From Planctomycetota bacterium (GTDB lineage Bacteria > Planctomycetota > UBA1135 > GCA-002686595): a stretch of 52,869 nucleotides of DNA. How positions within the stretch are numbered: the first letter of the stretch is position 1; each line of letters begins with the position of its first letter. The stretch covers positions 1-52,869 of the forward strand of contig JACKHS010000022.1 of assembly GCA_020638875.1 (NCBI GenBank), written 5' to 3'. The notes under the pieces are model-generated. The model did no database searches and was not told where the DNA came from. It saw only the letters and a list, made by a program, of their open reading frames with translations. Of the stretch, positions 26,401 to 34,479 are shown piece by piece. The translations under genes were made by a program, and so were the position numbers.

Positions 26401-26682
26401 GCGCGCGTGCGCCACCTGCCCCAGCGGGTGCTCGCGGCGGAACTCGCGGTACACGAAGCGGATCGACGCCGCCGGCACGTCGCGCACGAACGCCTCGCCG
26501 TTGCGGTCGCCGATCGGCCCGCGCAGGTACGGGTCGATGGTCGCGTTGCGCGTCAGGTTGAGCGCCTCCGCCGCCCACACGTCGTGCTCGACGACCTGCA
26601 CCTGCCACAGGCGCAGGAGCAGCACGCCGAGCCCCAGCACGACGCACACCATCAACGGCCCGAAGCGGCGCTCTAGGACCAC
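23413..26682 (-). CDS. mrdA: Elongation-type penicillin-binding protein 2, unusually long
   Basis: A 1089-residue class B transpeptidase that crosslinks peptidoglycan with RodA. One membrane helix at about 8-30; dimerisation-domain motif GPIGDRNGEAF at 55-65; transpeptidase motifs S796-I-F-K, S854-C-N and K1006-T-G. Typical PBP2 proteins have about 600-700 residues. The surplus, some 400 residues between about 150 and 700, is Arg/Glu/Leu-rich, largely helical and has no counterpart I recognise. The catalytic part is complete. GTG 26682 was chosen because GGAGG lies 5 nt before it; it overlaps the mreD end by 10 bp. Confidence 0.92.
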   Translation of the reverse strand: MVLERRFGPLMVCVVLGLGVLLLRLWQVQVVEHDVWAAEALNLTRNATIDPYLRGPIGDRNGEAFVRDVPAASIRFVYREFRREHPLGQVAHARSALEQRSVPLQEALEHLAPWTFALLDSTPLELEAFERGEAVVLAGVAHPAVGRGEARRRARANDLRFYVRGLLDLELRDWRAIKRKLKQEQNKSCTWLELAVMQATRKDYPLATVVEQEREAIAKRLDTSRGRLAQLAGELGVGGPEGELAVTSDQSLAWLVDALELKRRAVEDAILGDLFRTATGFEPGRLEADELLAYFDVDELVETLGWDRARVEQWARETRAAWLENFRTYHVPAALIRAELARREGALPLEAIVGELAGLFAPRPRTAAERRALARHPLTWRERDDLAVFAELDDLFEDLELDRGAVGVLPCTDELVRAAPLELDAVPPALVPFEEAAHVAATHPPAARTDWRGEPLPPWSAPASPGEAVARLERLLRWRAGETNVLGEVTRPEPLDDEELLPWLAELWQARFQRQLAARLAAARDEAGAPVAWPRPLASHRRKEARKVGDYAVRDRSSRPETLHDSPDEAVMGLLLRFRADYGGFSILPRTKRLFLAQDEDEVPVASDLIGIVRESTLEEVIDQRNQRSALSRIARQTDLSDDDRAEIDALVEQIYRSDEVHGTSGVEALCDEALRGVNGFHVSVGLQEREDAGRAQVDKEKVDGLEVRLTLDLALQKAAQYTIEHPVLPSGETTRDDVWFKNPVGAIVLATVDGEILAAASGPKEPNDPVLYRDEERRYTYDRCFHRRQFMPVGSIFKPFAAAYALDHLGLTPETVFRCDVRPDFGTAGWGKVACHSRGGHGALTLEHALEESCNAYFAQVGELYESKERFVEMARLFGFDEPSGVTNVGAGAGFAESVHVRAFGDRVRWALTQLHRGANGLEVVEATPVQVARAAAGLATGRLPEMRLVASIGGVPTEPRWREVPLSEYSLDLVRHAMRGVVAQGSAQGKGLESSLLGFDLAGKTGSADYLPMSNGYRAQLRSGTGSTPAMRKHTWFMGFFPAEAPRAVVVVYLHDIGVTSSHSAVYVAGQFLKSPAVQAWAREGFR

Positions 26683-27191
26683 GCTTGCCTCCGACGCAGC
26701 GGCGTCAGCCCCGGGAGGCGGATCGCGAAGCCGCCCAGCGCGAGCGCGCCGAGCGCGCTGGTGAACGCGAGCGGCAGCAGCGGGTCGAGGTGCGGCAGCG
26801 CGCCGCCGGTGCGGGCGTAGCGCACGAGCTCGAGCCAGAACGCGAGCCCCATCGCGCCCGCCGCGGTCAGCACCGCGCGCCACAACGGGTTCGTGAGCTC
26901 GACGAGCTCGCGCAACAGCACGGCGAGCCACGCGAGCGCGAGGAAGCCGCCGAGGATCGCGATGCCCGGATCGACCGAGAAGCCCTTGCGCGACACCGCG
27001 GCGAGCAGCGCCAGCGGGAAGACGTCGTTCTTCTTCACGGCGCCGAGCAGGCCGACGAACAGCACCATGCCGAAGTCGGGCGTGGCGAGGCCGAAGACCT
27101 CGTGGCGGCCGAGCAGCTCCTGCGCGGCGTGCACCCACACGAACCACACGACGGCGATCAGCCAGGCGGCGTTGCGCGGGCGCAGGATCAT
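26673..27191 (-). CDS. mreD: Rod-shape-determining protein MreD-like
   Basis: A 172-residue membrane protein with about five hydrophobic helices and no soluble domain. Sequence similarity in MreD is always low; the call rests on size, topology and position between mreC (ATGA overlap at 27188-27191) and the PBP2 gene. MreD links MreC to the cytoplasmic MreB filament and the synthases. The cytoplasmic loop reads VKKNDVFPLALLAAVSRKGFSVDPG. Confidence 0.82.
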   Translation of the reverse strand: MILRPRNAAWLIAVVWFVWVHAAQELLGRHEVFGLATPDFGMVLFVGLLGAVKKNDVFPLALLAAVSRKGFSVDPGIAILGGFLALAWLAVLLRELVELTNPLWRAVLTAAGAMGLAFWLELVRYARTGGALPHLDPLLPLAFTSALGALALGGFAIRLPGLTPLRRRQAWS

Positions 27192-28591
27192 CGCGCGGCC
27201 TCCGCGACGCCGTGGCCGCGCCAGACGTAGAGCTGGTCGAGCTCGCGCACCTCGGGGTCCTGCACCACGCGCAGCTCGTGCACGCCGCGCGTCGTGGGCA
27301 GCTCGGCGCGGCCGATGACGAGGCCGCGCGGCACGCCCTCCTCGCCGGAGCCGGTGAACAACAGCGCGCCGACGCGCTCCGGGCCGCCGCCTTCCAGCTC
27401 GACGCGCGCCGTCCAGCGGAAGCGCAGGCTGCCGTCGTCGCGGTCGCGGCCGAGCGCGACGAGCTCGCCGAGCGCGCGCGGCACCGGGTCGCCGTCGACC
27501 TGCGCCAGCGCGGCGAGCCGCAACCCGGGGTCGCCCAGCCCGCGCAGGTCGGCGGTGGTCCAGCCCACCTCCCCCACGCGCCCGACGAGGTGCGCGCCGA
27601 ACGCGACGGCGCTGCCCTCGCTCACGCCGGCGACCAGGCCGCCCGACAGCAGGCGTCCCTCGCGCGCGGGCGTGATGTCGCCTCGCGTCAGACCTTGCAC
27701 GCGCACCCAGCTCGCCGCGACGAACGTGTCGAGCTCGAGCGCCTCCTCGCCGGGGCCTGCGTCCTCGTCGGGTGCGAGCACGACGACCTGGAACAGGCCG
27801 CTCTTGAAGTCGAGCTCGGGCACGATGCGCGTCAGCTCGGCGCGCTTGCGCGGCACGGTCTCCATGCGCCCGAGCGAGAAGCCGTCGGCGAGGTGCGCGT
27901 ACGCCTCGCCGTACGCCTCGAGCTCGCGCACGACGACGCGGCCCGCGCGCGCACCGCGACGCGACGGGTCGTGCACGGCGAGGTGCAGCTCGTGCTCGCT
28001 GTCGGGCAGCTCCGCGGCCAGCCCGCCGACGATCACGGGGCGACCGATCAGCGCGTCGCGCGCCGCGTCGTCGAAGACCTCGGCGCCGACGTAGAAGTCG
28101 CTGCCGGTGACGAGCTCGACGAGCACGAGCGCGGCGTCCTCGCGGTCGAGCGCGGCCACGCGCCCGACGTACGCGTCCCCCGTCACCACCGGCATGCCCG
28201 CGGCGAGGCCGGTGCGATCGGCCACGCGCACCTCGACGCGGTCGAGGTGGCCGCGGCTGCGGCGGATGACCTCGCCGTGCACGAGGCGCCGCCCCTGGCG
28301 CAGCGCGGGGCTCGGCAACGCCGCGCGCTGCTCGGCCGCGAGCAGCTCGACCGCGCCGCTGCGGCCCTCCTCGGCGCGCGCGTAGAGGTCGCGCTCGGCC
28401 GCGTGCACCTTCGGCATGCGCAGCCAGCGCAGCGGCGCGACCAGGACGGCGAGCGCGCGCGTCGGCGCGAAGAGCACGTCGAGGCCGCGCTCGACGGCCG
28501 GCACCGGGCGCAACGACAGCCCGGCGCAGACCAGCAGCAGCACGAGGTAGATCGTGCGCCGCCTCGAGAGGATGCGCGCGAGCGGGGTCAC
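27188..28591 (-). CDS. mreC: Rod-shape-determining protein MreC
   Basis: A 467-residue protein: short cytoplasmic start, one membrane helix (TIYLVLLLVCAGLSL), a coiled-coil-like helix near 60-90 (AERDLYARAEEG) and beta-barrel domains with the MreC marks GLAAGMPVVTGDAYVGRV near 130-150 and EVGWTTADLRGLGDPGLRLAAL near 345. It is about 100 residues longer than common MreC proteins; the extra length sits between the two beta domains. It lies 35 bp after mreB and overlaps mreD by 4 bp. Confidence 0.88.
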   Translation of the reverse strand: MTPLARILSRRRTIYLVLLLVCAGLSLRPVPAVERGLDVLFAPTRALAVLVAPLRWLRMPKVHAAERDLYARAEEGRSGAVELLAAEQRAALPSPALRQGRRLVHGEVIRRSRGHLDRVEVRVADRTGLAAGMPVVTGDAYVGRVAALDREDAALVLVELVTGSDFYVGAEVFDDAARDALIGRPVIVGGLAAELPDSEHELHLAVHDPSRRGARAGRVVVRELEAYGEAYAHLADGFSLGRMETVPRKRAELTRIVPELDFKSGLFQVVVLAPDEDAGPGEEALELDTFVAASWVRVQGLTRGDITPAREGRLLSGGLVAGVSEGSAVAFGAHLVGRVGEVGWTTADLRGLGDPGLRLAALAQVDGDPVPRALGELVALGRDRDDGSLRFRWTARVELEGGGPERVGALLFTGSGEEGVPRGLVIGRAELPTTRGVHELRVVQDPEVRELDQLYVWRGHGVAEAAR

Positions 28592-28626
28592 GGCGCTGCC
28601 TCGCCGTCAGAGGCCTCGCCCGGCGC

Positions 28627-29694
28627 TCACTCGTCCTCTTCGGCCGCGAGGACGCGCGAGAAGACGTCGAGCTTGTCCAGGAAGATGCCCGTCCCGCGCG
28701 CCACGGCGCTGAGCGGGTCGTCCGCCACGCGCGCGGGCACGCCGAGGTGCTCGGACACGGCGTCGGCGATGCCGTACAGCAGCGCGCCGCCGCCCACCAG
28801 CGTGACGCCGGTGTCGCAGAGGTCGGCGCTGATCTCGGGCGGCGCCTCCTCGAGGATCGCGCGCACCGACTCGCAGATCAGCCGCACGGGCTGCGAGAGC
28901 GCCTCGCGCACCTCGATCGACGTGACCGTCGTGCGGCGCGGCAGGCCGGTGATGGAGTCGCGCCCCTTCACCTCCATCGAGAGCTCCTGCTCCATCGGGT
29001 ACGCGCTGCCGATGGTGAGCTTGATGCGCTCGGCCGACTGCTCGCCGATGAGCAGGTTGTGGTGACGGCGCAGGTGGCTGATGATCGCGTCGTCCATCTC
29101 GTCGCCGGCGATGCGCAGGCTCGTCGAGACGACGGCGCCGGCCAGCGACAGCACCGCGATCTCCGTCGTGCCGCCGCCGATGTCGACGATCAGCGAGCCG
29201 CGCGCCTCGGTCACCGGCAGGTCGACGCCGATGCCCGCGGCCATGGGCTCGTCGATCAGGTAGACCTTGCGCGCGCCGGCGCGCTCGGCCGAGTGGATCA
29301 CCGCGCGGCGCTCGACCGCGGTGATGCCCACGGGCACCGCGATGACGACCTGCGGCTTCACCCAGTGGCGCCCCTCGTGCACCTTGGTGATGAAGTAGCG
29401 CAGCATCTTCTCGGTGACGTCGAAGTCGGCGATCACGCCGTGCTTCAGCGGGCGGATGGCCTCGATCGAGCCGGGCGTCTTGCCGAGCATCGCCTTGGCC
29501 GTGTTGCCGACGGCCATGCCGTCGAGCAGCACCTCGCCGGTGTCCTTGCGCACCGCCACCACGCTGGGCTCGTTGAGGATGATGCCCCGCCCCCGCACGC
29601 TGACGAGGGTGTTCGCGGTGCCCAGGTCGATCCCCATGTCGACGGAGAAGCGACCCAGGGCCCACTCGAGGGGCTTCAAGACGTTCGTGGCCAT
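28627..29694 (-). CDS. mreB: Actin-like cell-shape protein MreB
   Basis: A 355-residue MreB: SVDMGIDLGTANTLV (phosphate 1), RGIILNEPSVVA, PGSIEAIRPLKHGVIADF, the connecting and phosphate-2 region RGSLIVDIGGGTTEIAVLSL, IAGDEMDDAI and the adenosine motif LVGGGALLYGI. It forms antiparallel filaments under the inner membrane that guide the elongasome. It is the first gene of the five-gene cluster. A Pro/Glu-rich C-terminal end (AAEEDE) extends slightly beyond the conserved fold. Confidence 0.96.
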   Translation of the reverse strand: MATNVLKPLEWALGRFSVDMGIDLGTANTLVSVRGRGIILNEPSVVAVRKDTGEVLLDGMAVGNTAKAMLGKTPGSIEAIRPLKHGVIADFDVTEKMLRYFITKVHEGRHWVKPQVVIAVPVGITAVERRAVIHSAERAGARKVYLIDEPMAAGIGVDLPVTEARGSLIVDIGGGTTEIAVLSLAGAVVSTSLRIAGDEMDDAIISHLRRHHNLLIGEQSAERIKLTIGSAYPMEQELSMEVKGRDSITGLPRRTTVTSIEVREALSQPVRLICESVRAILEEAPPEISADLCDTGVTLVGGGALLYGIADAVSEHLGVPARVADDPLSAVARGTGIFLDKLDVFSRVLAAEEDE

Positions 29695-29993
29695 GCGCGG
29701 TGGTGCACCGAGGGCAGCGGAGGCAGGTCCGGGAGCAGGGCGCGCGGCGCGCCGGCGGACGTCCCGGGAGCCTCCGGGCGGTGGGAAGGCGAGTCTAGCG
29801 GTCGGGAGAGGGCGTTCAAGCCCGCGACGCGCCCGGCGCCGACGCGTGTCGCGGCGCGATCGAAGGCTCGTGGCGAGGCTTTGCAGGAATCCGCTTTGGG
29901 CGAGCGCGCGCGCGGCGCGGCCGGCCCCCGAGAAGGCAGCGAGCCGCGCCCCTCGCGGAGCGCGGCTCGCCGTGCGTGTAGGCCGTCGACGCC
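29695..29993 (-). promoter_or_regulatory. mreB upstream region
   Basis: No gene is seen in these 299 bp. A minus-strand pair TTGAAC (29814-29819) and TAGACT (29792-29797), 16 bp apart, could be the mreB promoter, giving a leader near 90 nt. At 29940-29969 a hairpin (CGAGCCGCG / CGCGGCTCG, 9-bp perfect arms) lies 25 bp after the stop of the small membrane protein gene and may end its transcript; no U-tract follows. Confidence 0.45.
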
Positions 29994-30233
29994 CTACGGC
30001 TTGAAGAAGAGCCCGTCGGCGTAGTGGTTCCCGAGGACGTAGTCCACGAGGAAGAAGGCCACGATCAGGAGCAGGCCGGTGACGATCGGGATCGCGTCGT
30101 CGATGCCCATGCCGCTCTCTTCCTCGACGACCTCGACCTCCGCGACCGGAGCCGGCTTGCGCGACTTGGCCTGACGGCCGCCGCCGGCGGCCTTCTTGGC
30201 GCCGCCGCCACCACGGTTCTTGCTGCGTGCCAT
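29994..30233 (-). CDS. Small single-span membrane protein, unknown function
   Basis: A 79-residue protein: basic Gly/Lys/Arg-rich start (MARSKNRGGGG...), acidic linker (VEVVEEESGMG), one membrane helix (IPIVTGLLLIVAFFLVDYVLG) and a short end HYADGLFFKP. Topology is probably N-terminus in the cytoplasm. It follows the coiled-coil gene by 31 bp, on the same strand, so they are probably co-transcribed from the promoter at 31408-31436. The basic tail could touch nucleic acid or lipid head groups; nothing more can be said. Confidence 0.78.
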   Translation of the reverse strand: MARSKNRGGGGAKKAAGGGRQAKSRKPAPVAEVEVVEEESGMGIDDAIPIVTGLLLIVAFFLVDYVLGNHYADGLFFKP

Positions 30234-30264
30234 GTGCAGGTTCTCCTGGTTGGGGCCGGTCGGC

Positions 30265-31122
30265 CTAGAGGCGGGTCGAAGCGCGGTCGCCCTGCTGGAT
30301 CTTCTGGCCGGGCACCAGGTTCAGGATCAGCGCGGTGCACATGTCGTCGCGGACGTTCTCGACGCGCACCTCGCCCTTGTACTGGCTGCCGTTGTAGATG
30401 TGGAAGGTGTAGCCGCGCTGCACCTTGTCGTTCGAGCCGACGTTGAGGGCCACGAGGCCCGGCTTGACGTCGTAGTTGGCCTGGATGACCGAGCCGTTGA
30501 CGAGGCTCTGCGAGATCACGTCCGACAGCTTCACGCCGGTCACGTCGACCAGGGTGGCGAGGTTCGTGTCGAGCTCGCTGATCTGGTGGTTCAGCGCGAC
30601 GATCTCGGCGTTCATGTCGTCGATCTTCTTGGAGAGCTCGGCGTTCTTGGCCTCGAGCTCGGCGGCGTGCGTGGTGGCGTCCTGAGCCGTCTGCTGGGCG
30701 TCGTCGCGCTCGCCCTCGGCCTCGTGCTGGGCCGTCACGGCGCGGTCCTTCGAGCTCTGCAGGTTGTCGAGGTTCGACTGCAGCTCCGACAGCGTGGAGG
30801 CGTTCGACTGGCCCGTCGCGGTCAGGGTGTCGATGGTCGTCTGCAGCTCGGAGTTCGCGTTGGCGGTCACGCGCTCGGCGCTCTTCGCCTGCTCGGCCTC
30901 GTTGCGGGCGGAGTCGGCTTCGGCGGTCTTGGTGTCGAGATCCCCGCGCAGCTTCGCGATCTGGTCCTCGAACTCGGCCTTGGCCGAGGCGGCCGCCTTC
31001 TCGGAGTCTTCGAACTTCTGCTTGTACTGGTGGCTGGTGGCGACGTTGTTCGCCGCCCAAGACAGGAAGAGGGCAGCCAGGATCAGGTTCAAGACGCTGA
31101 AAATCCGTCCGATCGGGCTCAT
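30265..31122 (-). CDS. Membrane-anchored coiled-coil protein, unknown function
   Basis: A 285-residue protein: one N-terminal membrane helix (IFSVLNLILAALFLSWAA), a coiled coil from about 30 to 190 rich in Ala, Glu, Asp and Gln, and a beta-rich C-terminal domain of about 90 residues (VTGVKLSDVISQSLVNGSV...ALNVGSNDKVQRGYTFHIYNGSQYKGEVRVENV). The last part looks like a small beta-barrel, in the style of domains that follow coiled coils in MreC. Start ATG 31122. Codon use and base composition are less GC-extreme than in the neighbours, which fits strong expression. Function is unknown; position next to the mre cluster hints at the cell envelope. Confidence 0.82.
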   Translation of the reverse strand: MSPIGRIFSVLNLILAALFLSWAANNVATSHQYKQKFEDSEKAAASAKAEFEDQIAKLRGDLDTKTAEADSARNEAEQAKSAERVTANANSELQTTIDTLTATGQSNASTLSELQSNLDNLQSSKDRAVTAQHEAEGERDDAQQTAQDATTHAAELEAKNAELSKKIDDMNAEIVALNHQISELDTNLATLVDVTGVKLSDVISQSLVNGSVIQANYDVKPGLVALNVGSNDKVQRGYTFHIYNGSQYKGEVRVENVRDDMCTALILNLVPGQKIQQGDRASTRL

Positions 31123-31340
31123 GGGAGTGGCAGTTGAGGGGGTGAAGAGATCCTCCGACCGCGACCGCATCGCGGGGGCGCGAACTGTAGCGCGCCGGGA
31201 GGGGGAATGGATGCGGTCGCTCGGGTTCCGGGAGGAACGGTCGGGAAGATTCGTGCGGTTCTGAGGGGGCCCGCGGGGACGGACGACGGCCCTCGGCGGA
31301 GAGGGACGACTCGGCGTGGTTGCGGGAGAGCTACTCGAGC

Positions 31341-31375
31341 CGACGTAAACCCCTGAAGGCAGGATGTTTGCGTCG
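31341..31375 (-). other. Structured leader hairpin
   Basis: Within the long leader of the coiled-coil gene, CGACGCAAAC and GTTTACGTCG (minus strand) form a 10-bp stem with one mismatch, enclosing an inner CCTG-CCTT-CAGG tetraloop stem. It lies about 30-60 nt after the predicted transcription start. It does not match a riboswitch class I know. Confidence 0.4.
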
Positions 31376-31407
31376 CCCCCGTCGATGGACGGGAGATCGA
31401 GGGCGCG

Positions 31408-31436
31408 AGTATAGGGAGCCCGAATGGGAGGGTCAA
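31408..31436 (-). promoter_or_regulatory. Near-consensus housekeeping sigma promoter
   Basis: On the minus strand TTGACC (31431-31436), a 17-bp spacer and TATACT (31408-31413) form a very good -35/-10 pair in DNA that is otherwise extremely GC-rich. Transcription would start near 31401 and reach the coiled-coil gene at 31122 after a leader of about 280 nt. The 345-bp spacer 31123-31467 holds no gene that I can support. Confidence 0.75.
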
Positions 31437-31467
31437 GGATGCTCGCCTCCCGATCCGGTCGCGCGCA

Positions 31468-33213
31468 CTACTCCCCGCTCGCGGCGCGGTAACGCGCGGA
31501 GCGGCGTCCAATCGCCAGCGCGAGCCACGGCAGCAGCGCGAACAGCGGCCGCAACCCGGGCTGCAGCAGCACGAACGGCGTGCGCGTCGCGCGCGCGGCG
31601 GCGGTCGGCACCGGCACGTCGAGGCACAGCGTGCCCGCGACCATGCGGTCGTCGCCGTCCACGCGCACGCGGCCGAGCTCGCGCCCGTCGGCGCCGAAGG
31701 CCGCGCTGACGCCGCTGTTCGCGCAGCGCACCAGCGCGCGCCCGGTCGCGAGCGCCAGCGTGCGCGAGAAGGCCACCATCTGGTCGAGCTCCTGCGTGCG
31801 CTCGTACCAGGCCTCGTTCGACACGACGAGGTGGAAGTCGACGTCGCCGCGCCGCAGCGGCCCGGCGTAGGGGTCGTCGAAGGCGTTGTCGAAGCACACC
31901 GACGCGCCGAAGGTCCAGCGCCGCCCGTCGCGACCCTCGAGCGGCAGCGCGTCGGTGCGCTCGGCCGCGAGGCGGTCGGGCACGTAGTCGGCCAGGTCGT
32001 AGATGACCTGGCGCACGACGTCGAAGCGCTCGAGGCCCACCATCGTCTCGCCGCCCGGCGCGAGGTGCACCTTGCCGCTCACGCCCACGCGCTCGCCGCG
32101 CGGCGACCACAGCGCGAACGCCACCGTCCCCGCGAGCCGCCCGGCGTGCGCGACGAGGCCGTCCACCCCCACCGCGAAGGAGGTGCCGGCGGGCAGCGCG
32201 CCCGTCTCGCGACGCCGCGGGTCGCCCACGAGCCGCGCGAGGCGGCGCTGCTCCTGCGCCCGCAGGGCGCGCACGTAGCTCGCGCGCGTCGGCCCGTCGA
32301 GGTCGCTCCAGAAGCTCCACGGGTCGACCTCGAGCCCGGCCACGACGTCGTCGAGCCCGTCCTCCACCACCGTCGCGTAGAGCATCGACTCGCCCCACAC
32401 GACGAGGTCCGGCTCGGCGCCGCCCGCCGCGCGGTTCTCCGCGAGCCCGCGCGTCGTGAGCGCCAACGACTCGGCGAACAGCTCCTCGGGCTCGCCGGTG
32501 ACCTGCTTGCGCTGCTGCTCGAACGCCGGCTGCACCAGCAGCACGCGCGGGCCCGGCTCCGTCGCCGGCGCGCGCCAGACGAGCCCGAACGCCGCCGCGA
32601 GCGCCAGCGGCAGCGCCGCACCGACCAGGCTCGCGCGCGCGAGCGGCGTGCGCGTGCGGCGCGCGACGAGCGCGTCGGCGAGGAGCCCCGTGCACGCGGC
32701 CAGGCAGAAGCCCAGCCCGAGGTCGCCCCACACGCGCGCCGAGCCGGCCAGCTCGGGCCAGTCGCACAGGTAATGGCCCAGCCGCAGCCACGAGAGCCCC
32801 AGCGGCGGCTTCGTCCAGGCCAGCAGCGCCTCGAAGCCGCTCCACGCGAGCGGCACGGCGAGCGCGAGCGGCAGGCGCCGCGCGAGGCGCTTGAGCAGCA
32901 TGCCCGGGTACAGCGCCCAGAGCCCCCACCCCGCCGCCACGGCGGGCAGGACCGGCGCGAAGACGTAGCCCATCCACCAGGTCTGCGCGGTGAAGGCCGC
33001 CGCGCCGCACAGCCACTCGAGGCGCGCCTTCCCGCGGCCCGGTCGGCTCGCGGCGAGCGCCCACGGCACGAGGCCCAGCGCGCCCAGCGGGGAGCCCTCG
33101 TCCCACAGCCAGCCCGGCCCGCACGCGACGTAGATCGCGTAGCCCAGCGCGAGCAGCGCGACGCGCGCGCGCGGCGCGAGCTCGTCGCGGCCGGGGAGGG
33201 GGGCGGAGGTCAT
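31468..33213 (-). CDS. lnt: Apolipoprotein N-acyltransferase
   Basis: A 581-residue inner-membrane enzyme that adds the third acyl chain to lipoproteins. Eight or so membrane helices flank a nitrilase-like periplasmic domain with the catalytic triad visible: E275 (VVWGES), K381 (GKVHLAPGGE, with E389) and C440 (GASVCFDNAFDD). It is somewhat longer than E. coli Lnt (about 512) because of an insert around 280-340. It begins 12 bp after the moeA stop and is probably in one operon with it. Several predicted lipoproteins in this window would be its substrates. Confidence 0.92.
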   Translation of the reverse strand: MTSAPLPGRDELAPRARVALLALGYAIYVACGPGWLWDEGSPLGALGLVPWALAASRPGRGKARLEWLCGAAAFTAQTWWMGYVFAPVLPAVAAGWGLWALYPGMLLKRLARRLPLALAVPLAWSGFEALLAWTKPPLGLSWLRLGHYLCDWPELAGSARVWGDLGLGFCLAACTGLLADALVARRTRTPLARASLVGAALPLALAAAFGLVWRAPATEPGPRVLLVQPAFEQQRKQVTGEPEELFAESLALTTRGLAENRAAGGAEPDLVVWGESMLYATVVEDGLDDVVAGLEVDPWSFWSDLDGPTRASYVRALRAQEQRRLARLVGDPRRRETGALPAGTSFAVGVDGLVAHAGRLAGTVAFALWSPRGERVGVSGKVHLAPGGETMVGLERFDVVRQVIYDLADYVPDRLAAERTDALPLEGRDGRRWTFGASVCFDNAFDDPYAGPLRRGDVDFHLVVSNEAWYERTQELDQMVAFSRTLALATGRALVRCANSGVSAAFGADGRELGRVRVDGDDRMVAGTLCLDVPVPTAAARATRTPFVLLQPGLRPLFALLPWLALAIGRRSARYRAASGE

Positions 33214-33225
33214 GCGGGCGCTCGC

Positions 33226-34431
33226 TCAGTCGAGCGGACGGTAGCGCACCGGGTCACCGGGGGCGAGCGTCTCGCCCGGCGCGATCACCGCGAAGCCGTC
33301 GGCGCGCGCGAGGCCCACGAGGTCGGCGGAGCTCTTCCAGCGCACGGCCTCGAGCTCGTCCACGCCGTCGGGGGCCTGGACCGCGCGCACCGGCAAGTAC
33401 TGCTCGCGGTCGCCGGGCCGCGTGGCCGCGCCGCCCCAGCGCGCGCGCCGCGGTGCGGGCACCCAGCGCTCGGCCGGCTCACCACCGAGCTTGCGCAGCG
33501 CCGGCGCGACGAAGACCTGCATGCCCACCAGGCACGAGACCGGGTTGCCGGGCAGGCCGAACACGAGCTGCGCGCCGCGCGCGCCGAACCAGACCGGCTT
33601 GCCGGGCTTGATCGCGACCTTGTGGAAGATCGGCTCGACGCCGCAGGCCTCGAGCGCGGCGCCGACCAGGTCGTACTTGCCCATCGAGACGCCGCCGGTG
33701 GTGACGAGCACGTCGACCTCGTCGAGCAACGCGGCGAAACTCGCGGCGAGGTCGCGCTCGTCGTCGCGCACGATCCCCGCGCGGCGCACGTCGGCGCCCG
33801 CGGCCCGCGCGAGCGCGGCGAGGTGCAGCGTGTTGCCCTCGCGGATCTGGCCCGGGCCGGGCACCGCGGTCGGCGGCACCAGCTCGTCGCCGGTGGTCAC
33901 GATCGCCACGCGCGGACGGCGCGCGACCGGCACCGGCTCGCAGCCCACCGAGGCGAGCAGCGAGAGGTCGCCCGGGACGAGGCGCCGGCCGGCCGCGAGC
34001 ACCAGCTCGCCGCGGCGCAGGTCCTCGCCCTGCTCGCACACGTGCTGGCGGGCGGCGGGCGCGTCGGTCAGCACGACCGCGTCGCCCTCGGCGCGGCTCT
34101 TCTCGACCATCACCACCGCGTCGAGGTCCGCCGGCAGCGCGCCGCCGGTGTAGATCGCCACGCACGCGCCGCGCGGGACCGCGCCCTCGAAGGGCGCACC
34201 GGCGCGCACCTCGCCGACCACGCGCAGCCGCGCCGTGCCGCTCGCGAGGTCGTCGCGGTGCACGGCGTAACCGTCCATGGCCGACTTGGGGAAGGGCGGC
34301 AGGTCGAGGTCGGAGCGCACGTCCGCGGCCAGCACGCGCCCGCACGCCTCGGCGAGCGGCGCGTGCTCGCTCCCGAGTCCGGCGCCGGCGCGCTCCAGAA
34401 TGGTGGAAACAGCCTCGTCGGGGCTTCGCAT
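33226..34431 (-). CDS. moeA: Molybdopterin molybdenumtransferase MoeA
   Basis: A 401-residue enzyme inserting molybdate into adenylylated molybdopterin. Family motifs are present in order: LPPFPKSAMDGYAV, GEVRAGAPFEG, RGACVAIYTGGALP, QGEDLRRGELVL, VAIVTTGDELV, IREGNTLHLAALA, LVTTGGVSMGKYDLV, HKVAIKPGKPVWFG and VFGLPGNPVSCLV. The C-terminal domain IV is complete. Start at 34431; TACACT (34439-34444, minus strand) ends 7 nt before it, which points to a leaderless transcript. No molybdoenzyme is encoded in the window. Confidence 0.95.
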   Translation of the reverse strand: MRSPDEAVSTILERAGAGLGSEHAPLAEACGRVLAADVRSDLDLPPFPKSAMDGYAVHRDDLASGTARLRVVGEVRAGAPFEGAVPRGACVAIYTGGALPADLDAVVMVEKSRAEGDAVVLTDAPAARQHVCEQGEDLRRGELVLAAGRRLVPGDLSLLASVGCEPVPVARRPRVAIVTTGDELVPPTAVPGPGQIREGNTLHLAALARAAGADVRRAGIVRDDERDLAASFAALLDEVDVLVTTGGVSMGKYDLVGAALEACGVEPIFHKVAIKPGKPVWFGARGAQLVFGLPGNPVSCLVGMQVFVAPALRKLGGEPAERWVPAPRRARWGGAATRPGDREQYLPVRAVQAPDGVDELEAVRWKSSADLVGLARADGFAVIAPGETLAPGDPVRYRPLD

Positions 34432-34479
34432 GCGGCACAGTGTAGCGCCGCCCTCGCCCCGATCCCCCGCCCGCTCCCC

